Numbered from the stretch's first letter, positions 34,950 to 44,426 are shown. The stretch is DNA of 64,000 nucleotides from Sulfitobacter sp. DSM 110093 (GCF_022788715.1 NZ_CP085167.1:679001-743000); one strand, 5' to 3'. Numbers and translations: made by a program. Notes: generated by a model from the sequence alone, not told the origin.

Positions 34950-36229
34950 CAATTCGCCTCGTAAACGCAGGAGCCTGCTACATAAGTTGCCATGACCTTA
35001 CCCTGCATCCGCATCCCGTCAAAGGGCGTGTTGCGGGATTTTGACCGCAGTTTGGAACGGTCCAACACAAAAGGGGCATCGGGGTTGAACAATACCATAT
35101 CCGCAGGTGCACCCACCGCGATCCGCCCACCGGGCAGGCCGAGCCGTTTCGCCGGGTTCAGTGACAGCGCACGCCAGAGCGTCGGCAGGTCCATCATCTC
35201 GGCATGGACCAGCCGCAGGGCGGCGGGCAGCAGTGTTTCCAATCCTACCGCGCCGCTGGCGGCTTCCTCAAAGGGCAGGCGTTTGCTTTCTTCGTCCTGT
35301 GGGGTGTGCATGGAGCAGATGATATCGATCAGCCCACTTGCGACGGCTTCGACCACGGCGATGCGATCCTCCTCGTCCCGTAGCGGCGGTTTCACCTTAA
35401 AGAAGGTCCGATAATCGGCCACATCCAGTGCGTTCAGCGTGAGATGGTGGATGCCCACGCCCGCGCTAATGTCGAGCCCGTTGCGCTTGGCGCGTTCCAG
35501 CGCGGGCAGGGCGCGGGCGGTGGTGATCTGATCCGCATGATACCGCGCGCCGGTCATCTCGATCAGGGCAATGTCGCGGTCCAGCCCCATGCGCTCGGCC
35601 ATAGGCGACACCGCAGGCAGGCCGCGTAGCGAGGCGAATTTGCCAGAGGTGACAGCAGCCCCCTTGCTCAGCCCCGGATCCTGCGGATGCGCGATGACGA
35701 GCGCGCCGAGGCTGCGTGCATAGGTGAGTGCGCGGGAGAAGACCTTGGTATCCGTCACCACGCGGTCGCAATCGGTAAAGGCGGCGGCACCGGCGTCCAT
35801 CAGGAAGCCAATCTCGGTCATTTCGCGCCCCTCGCGGCCTTTGGTGAGCGCGGCCATCGGGACCACATTCACAGGCGCCGCCTCATTAGCGCGGCGGGTG
35901 ACGAATTCGAGCGTTTCGGGGCTGTCGATGGCCGGATCGGTGTCGGGGCGCGTGACCATCGTGGTCACCCCACCCGCCGCCGCGGCCAGCCCGGCAGAGC
36001 GGTAGCTTTCCTTATGCCGCTCGCCCGGTTCGCAAACTTTCACGCCAATATCGACAATACCGGGGGCGAGGATATGACCGCCACAATCGACCACTTCCGC
36101 GCCTTCGGGCGCAGTGGTGTCCCCCTTTAAAACCTCGGCGATCACTCCGTTGCGGACCAGAACCGAAGCAGGCGCAAGTGTGCCGGCCTGAGGGTCAAGA
36201 AGGCGCAGGTTGGTGAAATGCTGGGTCAT
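34949..36229 (-). CDS. pyrC: dihydroorotase-like protein lacking metal-binding residues (PyrC'/PyrX type)
   Basis: A 426-residue amidohydrolase-fold protein near pyrB. The dihydroorotase framework is clear (LAPGIVDIGVKVCEPGER, GGVTTMVTRPDTDPAID, GIHHLTLNALD, GAVGLETLLP). The HxH of the DxHxHxREPG motif is replaced by Gly62 and Lys64, and the catalytic Asp of the TDHAPH motif is Met307 (CSMHTPQ). It should therefore be inactive as an enzyme. In other bacteria such pseudo-dihydroorotases are non-catalytic partners required to assemble aspartate transcarbamoylase. A separate active dihydroorotase is expected elsewhere (inference). Confidence 0.9.
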   Translation of the reverse strand: MTQHFTNLRLLDPQAGTLAPASVLVRNGVIAEVLKGDTTAPEGAEVVDCGGHILAPGIVDIGVKVCEPGERHKESYRSAGLAAAAGGVTTMVTRPDTDPAIDSPETLEFVTRRANEAAPVNVVPMAALTKGREGREMTEIGFLMDAGAAAFTDCDRVVTDTKVFSRALTYARSLGALVIAHPQDPGLSKGAAVTSGKFASLRGLPAVSPMAERMGLDRDIALIEMTGARYHADQITTARALPALERAKRNGLDISAGVGIHHLTLNALDVADYRTFFKVKPPLRDEEDRIAVVEAVASGLIDIICSMHTPQDEESKRLPFEEAASGAVGLETLLPAALRLVHAEMMDLPTLWRALSLNPAKRLGLPGGRIAVGAPADMVLFNPDAPFVLDRSKLRSKSRNTPFDGMRMQGKVMATYVAGSCVYEAN

Positions 36230-36328
36230 GGGCGAGCCTTTGATACGAAAGCGGATGCGCCGCTGTCATGCCCCAAATCGCCCCCCGAACCAAGCGGTTT
36301 CCGCAGGTTTCTCAGGCAGGTTCGACCC

Positions 36329-36433
36329 TTAACCGCCAATCCAAATCATCATTCCGACCACGCCAAAAGCGACCAGCAGCGCGACCATGGCGATGCGGCC
36401 AGACATTTTAGGATCGTGTTCAGGTTCTTGCAT
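36329..36433 (-). CDS. 34-residue single-pass membrane microprotein
   Basis: A frame with an acidic start (MQEPEHDPKMSGR) followed by one hydrophobic helix (IAMVALLVAFGVVGMMIWIG). It lies between the membrane-anchored protein gene and the pyrC-like gene, on the same strand. No strong ribosome binding site is visible, so the call rests on the coherent topology and position. No known family is recognised. Confidence 0.55.
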   Translation of the reverse strand: MQEPEHDPKMSGRIAMVALLVAFGVVGMMIWIGG

Positions 36434-36449
36434 AAGGCGAATGTACCGC

Positions 36450-36472
36450 GCCGGCGCCCAGGGCGCCAGCGA
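36450..36472 (-). terminator. GC-rich hairpin downstream of the membrane-anchored protein gene
   Basis: On the minus strand CTGGCGCC and GGCGCCGG pair over eight positions (one G-T) around a three-base loop, about 10 bp after the stop of the gene at 36482-37015. No T-run follows, so it may slow transcription or protect the mRNA end rather than terminate fully. Confidence 0.4.
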
Positions 36473-36481
36473 TTTTCGCGC

Positions 36482-37015
36482 TTAGGCCAACAGCCACCAG
36501 ATAACAATCAGTACCAACACCGCAACCCCGACGATCACCATCGTCTTGCCACCGCTGCCCTTGGCAGGCTTAGGTGGGGACACACGGGGGATACCGGTAT
36601 AGGGCTGTGCGGCCTCGGCTTCCATCGCTTGAACGGGCGTATCGGGGCCACCTTCGGTATAGGTGCCGATATGGGTCAGCGCCGGGATCGGAGACAGTTG
36701 CAGCGATTGGCCAGCAAAGGCGCGGGAATAAACGATCAATACCCAACCATCCAACGCGCCCAGCCTGCTGCGGTCTTTTTCGATCTGGTTGGGGTTCACA
36801 CCATTACCATCGCGCAGATAGCCCGGAAGCCCCAGTTGATCGAGGTCGGCAACCCGAAACACTTCGGTATAGGCGCCGTCGATCCGCTCAATTCCAAGGG
36901 CCGCTGCTTGGGCCGTCTCATCATCGCGCATCGCGCGGGCTTCGGCATCAGAGAGCGAGAGGGCAAAGACCCGGACCTTGCCGGCTTCTTGTGGGGCGAC
37001 TTCTGTATGGGGCAT
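36482..37015 (-). CDS. C-terminally membrane-anchored protein of unknown function next to pyrB
   Basis: A 177-residue protein. A soluble region (about 1-145; VRVFALSLSDAEARAMRDD, FRVADLDQLGLPGYLRD) is followed by a Pro/Gly/Lys linker and one C-terminal helix (MVIVGVAVLVLIVIWWLLA), so it is tail-anchored. GAAGGAAG lies ahead of the ATG at 37015. It is 56 bp downstream of pyrB on the same strand. No named family is recognised. Confidence 0.8.
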   Translation of the reverse strand: MPHTEVAPQEAGKVRVFALSLSDAEARAMRDDETAQAAALGIERIDGAYTEVFRVADLDQLGLPGYLRDGNGVNPNQIEKDRSRLGALDGWVLIVYSRAFAGQSLQLSPIPALTHIGTYTEGGPDTPVQAMEAEAAQPYTGIPRVSPPKPAKGSGGKTMVIVGVAVLVLIVIWWLLA

Positions 37016-37071
37016 GACGGCTTCCTTCAACTATTCTCAGGAAAACGCCGCTTGGCCCTTTGGGGTTCCGC

Positions 37072-38019
37072 TCAGGCCGCGCCGGGCTGAGCGGCGATGT
37101 GGTTGCGCGCCAGCAGGTCCATCGCGGCCATGCGCACGGCGACGCCCATCTCTACCTGATCCTGGATCACCGAGCGGTTGATGTCATCGGCCAGCGTGCC
37201 GTCAATTTCAACCCCGCGGTTCATCGGGCCGGGGTGCATGACGATGGCATCGGGGCTGGCATGGGCGAGCTTTTCGGCGTCCAGCCCATAGCGGTGATAA
37301 TACTCGCGCTCAGACGGGATGAAGCCGCCGTCCATCCGCTCTTTCTGGAGCCGCAGCATCATCACCACGTCGACACCTTCGAGACCCTTTTTCATGTCGT
37401 CAAAGACCTCGACGCCGAATTGGTCGATCTGGGAGGGCATCAACGTCGGCGGGCCGACAAGGCGGATGCGGTTCTCCATCTTGCCCAGCAGCAGGATGTT
37501 CGACCGCGCCACGCGGCTATGCGCGATGTCGCCACAGATCGCGATGCTGAGGCGGTGCAGCCGCCCCTTGGCGCGGCGGATGGTCAGCGCGTCGAGCAGC
37601 GCCTGCGTGGGATGCTCGTGCCGCCCGTCGCCCGCGTTCAGCACGGCGCAGTTCACCTTTTGCGCCAGCAGATCCACCGCGCCCGATTGCGGGTGACGCA
37701 CGACCAATAGATCAGGATGCATCGCGTTCAGTGTCATCGCCGTATCGATCAGCGTCTCGCCCTTTTTGATCGAGCTGGCTTGCATCGCCATGTTCATCAC
37801 ATCCGCGCCAAGGCGCTTGCCCGCGATCTCGAAACTCGCCTGCGTGCGGGTGGAGTTCTCAAAGAACATGTTGATCTGCGTCAGCCCGCGCAGCGCGTCC
37901 GAATGCTTGTTCGGCTGGCGGTTGCGATCGGCATATGTGTCGGCCAGATCCAGCAGCGTGGTGATGTCGGACTGCGAGAGTTGTTCGATGCCAAGCAGGT
38001 GGCGATGGGCGAATGACAT
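37072..38019 (-). CDS. pyrB: aspartate carbamoyltransferase catalytic subunit
   Basis: A 315-residue enzyme of pyrimidine synthesis. Carbamoyl-phosphate binding is by [14 protein letters not shown] (STRT near residue 55) and [26 protein letters not shown] and [13 protein letters not shown] carry aspartate-site residues. No regulatory subunit gene pyrI is present. The degenerate pyrC downstream fits the class of ATCase that needs a pseudo-dihydroorotase. Confidence 0.95.
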   Translation of the reverse strand: MSFAHRHLLGIEQLSQSDITTLLDLADTYADRNRQPNKHSDALRGLTQINMFFENSTRTQASFEIAGKRLGADVMNMAMQASSIKKGETLIDTAMTLNAMHPDLLVVRHPQSGAVDLLAQKVNCAVLNAGDGRHEHPTQALLDALTIRRAKGRLHRLSIAICGDIAHSRVARSNILLLGKMENRIRLVGPPTLMPSQIDQFGVEVFDDMKKGLEGVDVVMMLRLQKERMDGGFIPSEREYYHRYGLDAEKLAHASPDAIVMHPGPMNRGVEIDGTLADDINRSVIQDQVEMGVAVRMAAMDLLARNHIAAQPGAA

Positions 38020-38127
38020 GGTGGCGATCCCTTCTGCTGTTGCCGCCTTATAGGCGCGGGCGGCTTGGCAGGTAAAGCGCAGCGATAGGGCATTTCGTCC
38101 CCCGCGCGCAGAGCGTAAGCTGCCGCC

Positions 38128-38889
38128 ATGGAATCATTCGATTATCATCAGGCGTCAGAGATGCTGGCGTGGCAGGTTGAGCTTGGCGCGACCGAGGCGA
38201 TTTGCGACGCGCCGGTCAACCGCTATGAGGTGCCCGCAAGCCCGCCCAAGGCGAAAGCGCCCGCGAAAGGGCCGCAACCCCTGCGGCCCGAGGCCAAGCC
38301 CGATCCGGTGGCTTTGGCCACACGTGCGGCGGCGGGCGCACAAACCATAGAAGAGTTGCGCACCGCGTTGCAGAAGTTCGAGCATTGCGAGTTGCACAAA
38401 GGCGCGCGGAACATGGTGTTCTCTGACGGGGTGCCGGGCGCGCCGGTTATGATATTGGGCGAGGTGCCAGACCGCGAAGAAGACCGTGCAGGCAAACCCT
38501 TTGTCGGGCGCACGGGGCAAATGCTTGATCGGATGTTGGCGGCAATTGATATGGGGCGTGATCGCAACGTCTATCTGTCGAATATCCTGCCGTGGCGCAC
38601 ACCGCAGAACCGTGATCCAAAACCCGATGAAATTGCCATGATGCGCCCCTTCGTGCAGCGGCACATCGCATTGGCCAAACCAAAAGTGTTGGTGCTGTTC
38701 GGCAATTGGTCTTGCCAATCGCTATTGGAAAAACGCAGCATCATGCGGTTGCGCGGCACATGGACCAAGGCGGCAGACGTGGCCTGCCTGCCGATGGTTC
38801 ACCCTGCCGCCTTGCTGCGCAATCCGGCCGCCAAACGCGAGGCTTGGGCCGATTTGCTAAGCCTTCAGGCCAAGCTGCGCGATGGTTGA
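38128..38889 (+). CDS. family-4-like uracil-DNA glycosylase lacking most Fe-S cysteines
   Basis: A 253-residue UDG-fold protein. Motif I reads [17 protein letters not shown] (111-127), NR at 161-162 precedes a Pro-rich segment, and the C-terminal motif [11 protein letters not shown] holds His225. Family-4 enzymes bind a 4Fe-4S cluster through four Cys. Aligning by eye, only Cys87 remains; the other three positions are Phe84, Trp156 and Met172. The N-terminal 75 residues form a Pro/Ala/Lys-rich linker. It is likely a DNA repair glycosylase without a cluster, but activity is not certain. Confidence 0.85.
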   Translation: MESFDYHQASEMLAWQVELGATEAICDAPVNRYEVPASPPKAKAPAKGPQPLRPEAKPDPVALATRAAAGAQTIEELRTALQKFEHCELHKGARNMVFSDGVPGAPVMILGEVPDREEDRAGKPFVGRTGQMLDRMLAAIDMGRDRNVYLSNILPWRTPQNRDPKPDEIAMMRPFVQRHIALAKPKVLVLFGNWSCQSLLEKRSIMRLRGTWTKAADVACLPMVHPAALLRNPAAKREAWADLLSLQAKLRDG

Positions 38890-39496
38890 TGCGCTGACCC
38901 TTCTGGCCTTTGTGCCTGCCGCCCTCGCGCTGAACCTGACACCGGGGGCGGATATGATGTTCTGCCTTGGGCAGGGGCTGCGGTCTGGACCGCGTACCGC
39001 ATTGGCGGCGAGTGCGGGGATTTCAGCGGGCGCTTTGGTGCATGTGACGCTGGCGGGGCTTGGCCTTGGGGCGCTTGTGGCGGCGCTGCCTTGGGCGCTT
39101 GATCTGATCCGCTGGCTTGGCGTGGCCTATCTGTTGTGGCTTGCGGTGCAGACGTTGCGACAGGCTGGAAAGCCGCGCGACACGACGCCCGGTATGGGCG
39201 GCTGGCGGGCGTTTAACACCGGGTTCATCGTCAATTTGACCAACCCCAAGGTGATCCTTTTCGTGCTGGCCTTTCTGCCGCAATTCGTAGTGCCCGAGGC
39301 TGGGCCGGTCTTGGCGCAGTTCTTAACCTTTGGCGCGGTGCTGGCTTTGGGCGGTTTTGTCATCAACGGCGCGGTTGGGGTATTTGCCGCTGGCATCGGG
39401 CGGCGGCTGGCTGGGGGCGGGCGTGTGCTCGGCTGGATCAGCAGCGGTATTTTCGTGGCACTGGCCGCGCGTTTGGCAATGATGGAGCGGACATGA
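38882..39496 (+). CDS. LysE/RhtB-family amino acid exporter
   Basis: A 204-residue membrane protein with about six helices. The family motif LNLTPGADMMFCLGQGLRSGP lies at residues 17-37, and GFIVNLTNPKVILFVLAFLPQF in the middle. It starts eight bases inside the UDG gene and overlaps moaB by four, so all three share a transcript. It probably exports an amino acid or its derivative. Confidence 0.9.
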   Translation: MVDALTLLAFVPAALALNLTPGADMMFCLGQGLRSGPRTALAASAGISAGALVHVTLAGLGLGALVAALPWALDLIRWLGVAYLLWLAVQTLRQAGKPRDTTPGMGGWRAFNTGFIVNLTNPKVILFVLAFLPQFVVPEAGPVLAQFLTFGAVLALGGFVINGAVGVFAAGIGRRLAGGGRVLGWISSGIFVALAARLAMMERT

Positions 39497-40035
39497 GCAG
39501 GATCGACGACAGCCGGGAGTTCATCCCCGTGAGAATCGCCGTGTTGACCGTCTCGGACAGTCGCAGTTTGGCCGAAGACCGCTCGGGCGATGTGCTGGTC
39601 GCGCGTATCGAAGCGGCGGGCCATCTGCTGGCCGCGCGCGAGATCGTGACCGACGACCGCCCCGCCATCGCGGCGCAACTGCGCGATTGGTGTGCCGATC
39701 CCGAGATCGACGTGGTGATTAGCACCGGCGGCACCGGCCTCACGGGGCGCGACGTGACCGTCGAGGCGCACCGCGATGTCTATGAGAAAGAGATCGACGC
39801 TTTCGGCACGGTCTTCACCATGATCTCAATGGAGAAGATCGGCACCAGCGCCGTGCAAAGCCGTGCGACGGGCGGCGTGGCGCAGGGGACATATCTATTT
39901 GCGCTGCCGGGCAGCCCGGGGGCATGTAAAGATGCGTGGGATGGCATCTTGCTCAAACAGTTGGACTACCGTCACATGCCCTGTAATTTCGTCGAGATCA
40001 TGCCGCGCTTGGATGAGCATCAGCGCCGCAAGTAA
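39493..40035 (+). CDS. moaB: molybdenum cofactor biosynthesis protein B
   Basis: A 180-residue MogA/MoaB-fold protein. Seen are RIAVLTVSDSRSLAEDRSG, the MPT-binding loop VVISTGGTGLTGRDVTVEA and FALPGSPGACKDAWDGIL. It adenylylates or binds molybdopterin before metal insertion. It is distant from the other Mo-cofactor loci of the window (moaDE at 27 kb, fdhD-mobA-mobB/moeA at 48-51 kb). Confidence 0.93.
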   Translation: MSRIDDSREFIPVRIAVLTVSDSRSLAEDRSGDVLVARIEAAGHLLAAREIVTDDRPAIAAQLRDWCADPEIDVVISTGGTGLTGRDVTVEAHRDVYEKEIDAFGTVFTMISMEKIGTSAVQSRATGGVAQGTYLFALPGSPGACKDAWDGILLKQLDYRHMPCNFVEIMPRLDEHQRRK

Positions 40036-40047
40036 CGGCTGCGACGC

Positions 40048-40860
40048 TTAGCTTGGGGTGCAGCCGATGATTTCAACGCTGTGTTTCTGGCCAATCACGG
40101 TGATCCGAATGGCAGAGCGGTCAAGCGCCAGCGCGGTACCGCCTTCGGCAATCATCTCGCCCGTGGCAACGAGGGTATTGCCAGCACGGTTGCTTATGGT
40201 CTGGCTCATCCAAACATTGGGATTGCCGGGCTCGATTACCACGGTTTCCTTGCCTCCGGCAGAGGGCAGGCTCAGCTGAGTTTCAATCGCGAGGCCTTGT
40301 GCCGTGGGGCGCAGGCTGCATCGGGCGCTTTTCAACCCCGCTTCGGGCCCCGAATAGGGCCGCGCGGCGAGAGCCGCAGCAATGGCGGGGGTGGGTTTGT
40401 TTTCGGGCCCATCAAGCACGGCGCTGAGGTGCAGGGTCTGCGGCACGCAGACGTCGCTGCACACGCCAAGGTCAATGCTGGCATCCAAGGTTATCGGCGC
40501 ACCGGGGCGGCGCGGTGTGATGGTCAGCGGCAGGATCACTTCGCGCGCATATCCGATGGAGCTTACCCCGCCTTGGTCAAAGACTTTGGGCGCGGGCCAT
40601 GTGATCTGTACATCGCGGAGGTTGTTCGAGCCGGACCAATCGAACTCTGGCGGGATGCCTGCGTCACCGGGGCTGCGCCAATAGGTCTTCCAGCCCGGTG
40701 CCATGCGCAGCCGAACCGCCGCCACCCGCCGACCGTCGGCTTGCTGCCAACCGGTAAGAAGATCGCCCTGTAAAGGTGTGCCAACCCCGTCCTGCGCCAC
40801 GGCGGGCAGGGCAAGGGCTAGGCAGGAAAGAACGGCGGAGAAGAGGCGCGATATATTCAT
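40048..40860 (-). CDS. periplasmic DsbD N-terminal-domain-like protein
   Basis: A 270-residue exported protein (signal peptide cleaved after ALPAVA before QDG). It has the DsbD alpha-domain look ([20 protein letters not shown]) and a conserved Cys pair CSDVC in [11 protein letters not shown], plus further cysteines at the C-terminus (IIGCTPS). It probably exchanges disulfides in the periplasm, perhaps taking electrons from a DsbD/CcdA-like membrane partner encoded elsewhere. Confidence 0.82.
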   Translation of the reverse strand: MNISRLFSAVLSCLALALPAVAQDGVGTPLQGDLLTGWQQADGRRVAAVRLRMAPGWKTYWRSPGDAGIPPEFDWSGSNNLRDVQITWPAPKVFDQGGVSSIGYAREVILPLTITPRRPGAPITLDASIDLGVCSDVCVPQTLHLSAVLDGPENKPTPAIAAALAARPYSGPEAGLKSARCSLRPTAQGLAIETQLSLPSAGGKETVVIEPGNPNVWMSQTISNRAGNTLVATGEMIAEGGTALALDRSAIRITVIGQKHSVEIIGCTPS

Positions 40861-41009
40861 GCGGCCTTGATGCGGTATCCATCCGCGCCTGCCAAGTCAC
40901 ATTTGCATCATCCATGTTTCGCCGATGCGGCTGGCGGTGCGCTGCCTCTCTTGTTTTGTGGGGCGCAAGCGGCCATGTTCAAAGAAAGGTTACCTTTAGG
41001 AGGTGGGCG

Positions 41010-41582
41010 TTGACGGGTCAGACAATGGAACTGACGGGCAAGCTGCTGGTCGCGATGCCGGGCATGGGGGACACGCGTTTTGCCCATTCCGTGATCTATA
41101 TTTCGGCGCATTCCGAACAGGGCGCTATGGGATTGATGGTCAATAAACCCGCGCCGGAGTTGCGCCTATCGGATGTGTTGGACCAACTGGTTGACGATAC
41201 GCCGCCGCCACATGCGAAAACACTGGCGGTGCATTTCGGCGGTCCGGTTGAGACGGGGCGCGGTTTTGTGCTGCACTCTGACGAATACCGCTCTGCCATT
41301 GAGACCCTGCGGGTGGGCGATGGCATTGCCCTGACCGCTACCCGCGACATCCTAGAAGATATCGCCACAGGCAAAGGCCCCGAGCGTGCCCAGCTGATGC
41401 TGGGCTATGCGGGTTGGGGGCCGGGCCAGTTGGAGGGCGAGATCGCCCAGAACGGTTGGTTAACCTGTGAGGCCTCGCCCGAAGTCATCTTTGATCTACC
41501 AGATGGTGAGAAATGGGGCGCGGCGCTTAAAACGCTGGGCATTGATCCGCTAGGGTTGTCGGCCTCGGCTGGCCATGCCTGA
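41010..41582 (+). CDS. YqgE/AlgH family protein
   Basis: A 190-residue protein of the UPF0301 family: [62 protein letters not shown]. The TTG at 41010 is chosen because AGGAGGT ends about six bases before it; the next ATG at 41025 lies some 20 bases from that site. The molecular role of the family is not settled. Confidence 0.9.
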   Translation: MTGQTMELTGKLLVAMPGMGDTRFAHSVIYISAHSEQGAMGLMVNKPAPELRLSDVLDQLVDDTPPPHAKTLAVHFGGPVETGRGFVLHSDEYRSAIETLRVGDGIALTATRDILEDIATGKGPERAQLMLGYAGWGPGQLEGEIAQNGWLTCEASPEVIFDLPDGEKWGAALKTLGIDPLGLSASAGHA

Positions 41583-41587
41583 AACGC

Positions 41588-42520
41588 TCAGCGGGGTGCG
41601 GCGGCGCGGGCCAGACGGTCGTTGATCGCGCGGCCCAACCCATGATCGGGGATCGGTGCCACGGCAATGGGTCGCCCGGTCGCGTCCAATTGATGAAGGT
41701 GGTCAAATAGGTTTGCCGCCGCCTCAGTCAAATCGCCGGAAGGGGAGAGATTGAGGTCGCAGTCCATCTGTCCGAAACCGAGCAGCACTTCGCCCTCTGT
41801 CGCTTGCCCTACATTCAACCGCACCGCTGCGCCGGGCGCGTAATGTGAGGCCAGTTGCCCCGGCGCGATGATCTCTGCTCCGTCGACTATGTCCAGCTCT
41901 CTGCCAAGCGTCGCTTCGAGCGCCTCGCCCGGTACGCCGCCCGCACGCAAAAGGGCAGGGCGGGGGCCAGTGAGGCCGACAATGGTGCTTTCCACGCCTA
42001 CAGCGCAGGCACCGTCGTCCATCACCGCCGCGATTTTACCCGCAAGCCCTGCCATGACATGCGCCGCCGTAGTGGCGCTGATTTTGCCGGATGGATTGGC
42101 CGAGGGGGCGGCAACAGGGCCGTCAAGCGCCTGCAAAACCTGCCGCATTACCGGATGCGCTGGCACACGTACTGCAAGGCTGGGCAGGCCGGCTGTCACC
42201 AGTGACGACAGCCCGCTGTCAGGTTTCAGTGGCAATACCAAGGTCAGCGCGCCGGGCCAGAAGGCTTGTGCCAGTCGGTCGGCTTCCTCGGTCCACTCAA
42301 CATAGCGTTTGGCGGTTTCAACGTCTGGCAAATGCACGATCAGCGGGTTAAAGTTGGGCCGCCCCTTGGCGGCGTAGATGCCCGCCACCGCTTCGCCATT
42401 GCGCGCATCTGCGCCAAGGCCGTAGACCGTTTCGGTCGGCAGGGCGACCAGCGCACCGTCTTGCAGCAAATGGGCCGCACGGGCGATGCCTTGGGGCGTG
42501 GGGGTCAGTGTCTCTGTCAT
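41588..42520 (-). CDS. tsaC: L-threonylcarbamoyladenylate synthase, Sua5 type
   Basis: A 310-residue enzyme of tRNA t6A synthesis. The YrdC domain (about 1-190) has VALPTETVYGLGADA, KGRPNFNPLIVHL and SANPSGKISATTAA. The C-terminal Sua5 domain follows through the linker PGQLASHYAPGAAVRL. That makes it the long TsaC2/Sua5 form. A second ATG at 42532 is a possible start; neither has a strong ribosome site. It converges on yqgE with a 5-bp gap. Confidence 0.92.
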   Translation of the reverse strand: MTETLTPTPQGIARAAHLLQDGALVALPTETVYGLGADARNGEAVAGIYAAKGRPNFNPLIVHLPDVETAKRYVEWTEEADRLAQAFWPGALTLVLPLKPDSGLSSLVTAGLPSLAVRVPAHPVMRQVLQALDGPVAAPSANPSGKISATTAAHVMAGLAGKIAAVMDDGACAVGVESTIVGLTGPRPALLRAGGVPGEALEATLGRELDIVDGAEIIAPGQLASHYAPGAAVRLNVGQATEGEVLLGFGQMDCDLNLSPSGDLTEAAANLFDHLHQLDATGRPIAVAPIPDHGLGRAINDRLARAAAPR

Positions 42521-42698
42521 GATGTCGGGCATGGGCGTGTCACCGGATCTGGGCCTGTCGGATACGCGGCATCCAGTGACGCCGCGTTTGGGTTGCGGGC
42601 AGCGGCCGGGCATTTCATGCTGGCGGCAACGCCAACCCGCCTTTAACAAGGCCATGTCAGGCTTGCCAGATCAAGCGCGCCTTTCAGGAGGATATGAT

Positions 42699-44426
42699 AT
42701 GCCGTACCGCGCCGCCGTAGATGATTACCGTTTTCTGATCGAGAATGTGCTGGATTTCGCAGCGCTCCGTGCCACAGACCGCTACGCGGAGGCCACGGAT
42801 GACGTGACCAGCGCGATCTTGTCGGAGGCCGGGCGTCTTTGTGATGATGTGCTGGCTCCCCTGCAACGTGGCGGTGATCTGCACCCTGCAAAATTGGAAA
42901 ACGGTGTTGTGCGGACATCTCCGGGCTTTGCCGAAGGTTTCGCCGCCATCGCTGAGGGCGGTTGGATTGGCATGTCGGCGGACCCTGAGTTCGGCGGCAT
43001 GGGCCTGCCGATGACCCTGACTAGCGCGGTCAACGAGATGATGAGCGGCGCTTGCCTGTCGCTACAACTTGCCCCTTTAATGAGCCAAGGTCAGATCGAA
43101 GCGTTGGAGCACCACGCGAGCGATGCGATCAAAAACCTCTACCTGCCCAAGCTGATCTCGGGTGAATGGACCGGCACGATGAACCTGACCGAGCCGCAGG
43201 CGGGTTCGGACGTGGGCGCGCTCAGCAGCCGGGCCGAAGACAATGGCGACGGCACCTATGCGGTTTCAGGTCAGAAGATTTACATCTCTTGGGGCGACAA
43301 TGATTTCGCGGGCAATGTCTGCCATCTGGTTCTTGCCCGCCTGCCGGGTGCGCCTGCCGGGACCAAGGGGATCAGCCTGTTCCTCGTGCCAAAGTTCATG
43401 CCCGATGAGAATGGGGAGCCGGGCCAGCGCAATGGTGTGAGCGTTGTCAGCCTTGAGCACAAAATGGGCCTGCACGGCTCGCCCACCGCTGTGATGCAAT
43501 ATGACAACGCGACCGGCTGGATCGTTGGCCGCGAAGGTGGCGGCATGGCGGCGATGTTTACCATGATGAACAACGCGCGGCTGGGTGTTGGTGAGCAAGG
43601 TATCGGCGCGGCCGAAGGGGCCTATCAACTGGCGTTGGATTATGCGCTGGAGCGCAAGCAGGGCCGGTCGCCTGTTGAGGGTGGCACTGGAACCATTGTC
43701 GATCATGCTGATGTCCGGCGGATGCTGCTGAGCATGAAGGCCGATATCTTTGCCTCTCGCGCCATCGCGCTGAGCTGTGCCTATGCCAGCGACATGGCGC
43801 GCGCCGGGCAGGGCGACGAATGGGCGGCGCGGGCGGCATTCCTAACGCCGATCACCAAGGCATTTGGGACTGACACTGGCATGAGCGTCGCCGAAATGGG
43901 TGTGCAGGTGCATGGCGGCATGGGCTTTATCGAGGAAACCGGCGCCGCGCAGTTCAGCCGCGATGTGCGTGTCACAGCGATCTACGAGGGCACCAACGGC
44001 ATTCAGGCGATGGACCTTGTGGGCCGCAAAATGATGGATGGCGGCGAGGCGGCGAACCGGCTGCTGGACGAGATCGAGGCCGATGCCGAGACCGCACGCG
44101 ACCCGTTCCCGCGCATGGCCGATGCCGTCTGGCAGGCCAGCGAGACCCTGCGCGAGGCGACCGAATGGATGTTGGCGCAAAAGGACATGAACCAGCGCTT
44201 CGCCGGTGCCGTCCCGTACCTGCGCGCCTTTGCCCGCGTGCTGGGCGGGCATCTGCATCTGCAAGCCGCGATGGCCGAGAAAGCCGCAGGCGGCAGCGGT
44301 GCGCGTGAAAAACTGGCGCGTTTCTATATCCAGCGTTTGTTGCCAGAGCATCAGGGTCTGCTGGCCCATGCACAGGCGGGGGCCGAAGACCTTTATGCGC
44401 TTGGCGTCGAAGACTTGAGCCGCTGA
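42699..44426 (+). CDS. acyl-CoA dehydrogenase, DmdC-like long form
   Basis: A 575-residue flavoenzyme. Seen are GEWTGTMNLTEPQAGSDVGAL, the FAD-binding KIYISWGDNDF, MMNNARLGVGEQGIG, and DVRVTAIYEGTNGIQAMDLVG with the catalytic Glu, then a C-terminal extension. Length and motif style match 3-methylmercaptopropionyl-CoA dehydrogenase (DmdC) and related long acyl-CoA dehydrogenases of marine roseobacters. GGAGG lies nine bases before the ATG; another ATG at 42694 is out of frame. Electrons would pass via ETF to the ETF-QO encoded at 53 kb. The exact substrate is uncertain. Confidence 0.88.
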   Translation: MPYRAAVDDYRFLIENVLDFAALRATDRYAEATDDVTSAILSEAGRLCDDVLAPLQRGGDLHPAKLENGVVRTSPGFAEGFAAIAEGGWIGMSADPEFGGMGLPMTLTSAVNEMMSGACLSLQLAPLMSQGQIEALEHHASDAIKNLYLPKLISGEWTGTMNLTEPQAGSDVGALSSRAEDNGDGTYAVSGQKIYISWGDNDFAGNVCHLVLARLPGAPAGTKGISLFLVPKFMPDENGEPGQRNGVSVVSLEHKMGLHGSPTAVMQYDNATGWIVGREGGGMAAMFTMMNNARLGVGEQGIGAAEGAYQLALDYALERKQGRSPVEGGTGTIVDHADVRRMLLSMKADIFASRAIALSCAYASDMARAGQGDEWAARAAFLTPITKAFGTDTGMSVAEMGVQVHGGMGFIEETGAAQFSRDVRVTAIYEGTNGIQAMDLVGRKMMDGGEAANRLLDEIEADAETARDPFPRMADAVWQASETLREATEWMLAQKDMNQRFAGAVPYLRAFARVLGGHLHLQAAMAEKAAGGSGAREKLARFYIQRLLPEHQGLLAHAQAGAEDLYALGVEDLSR

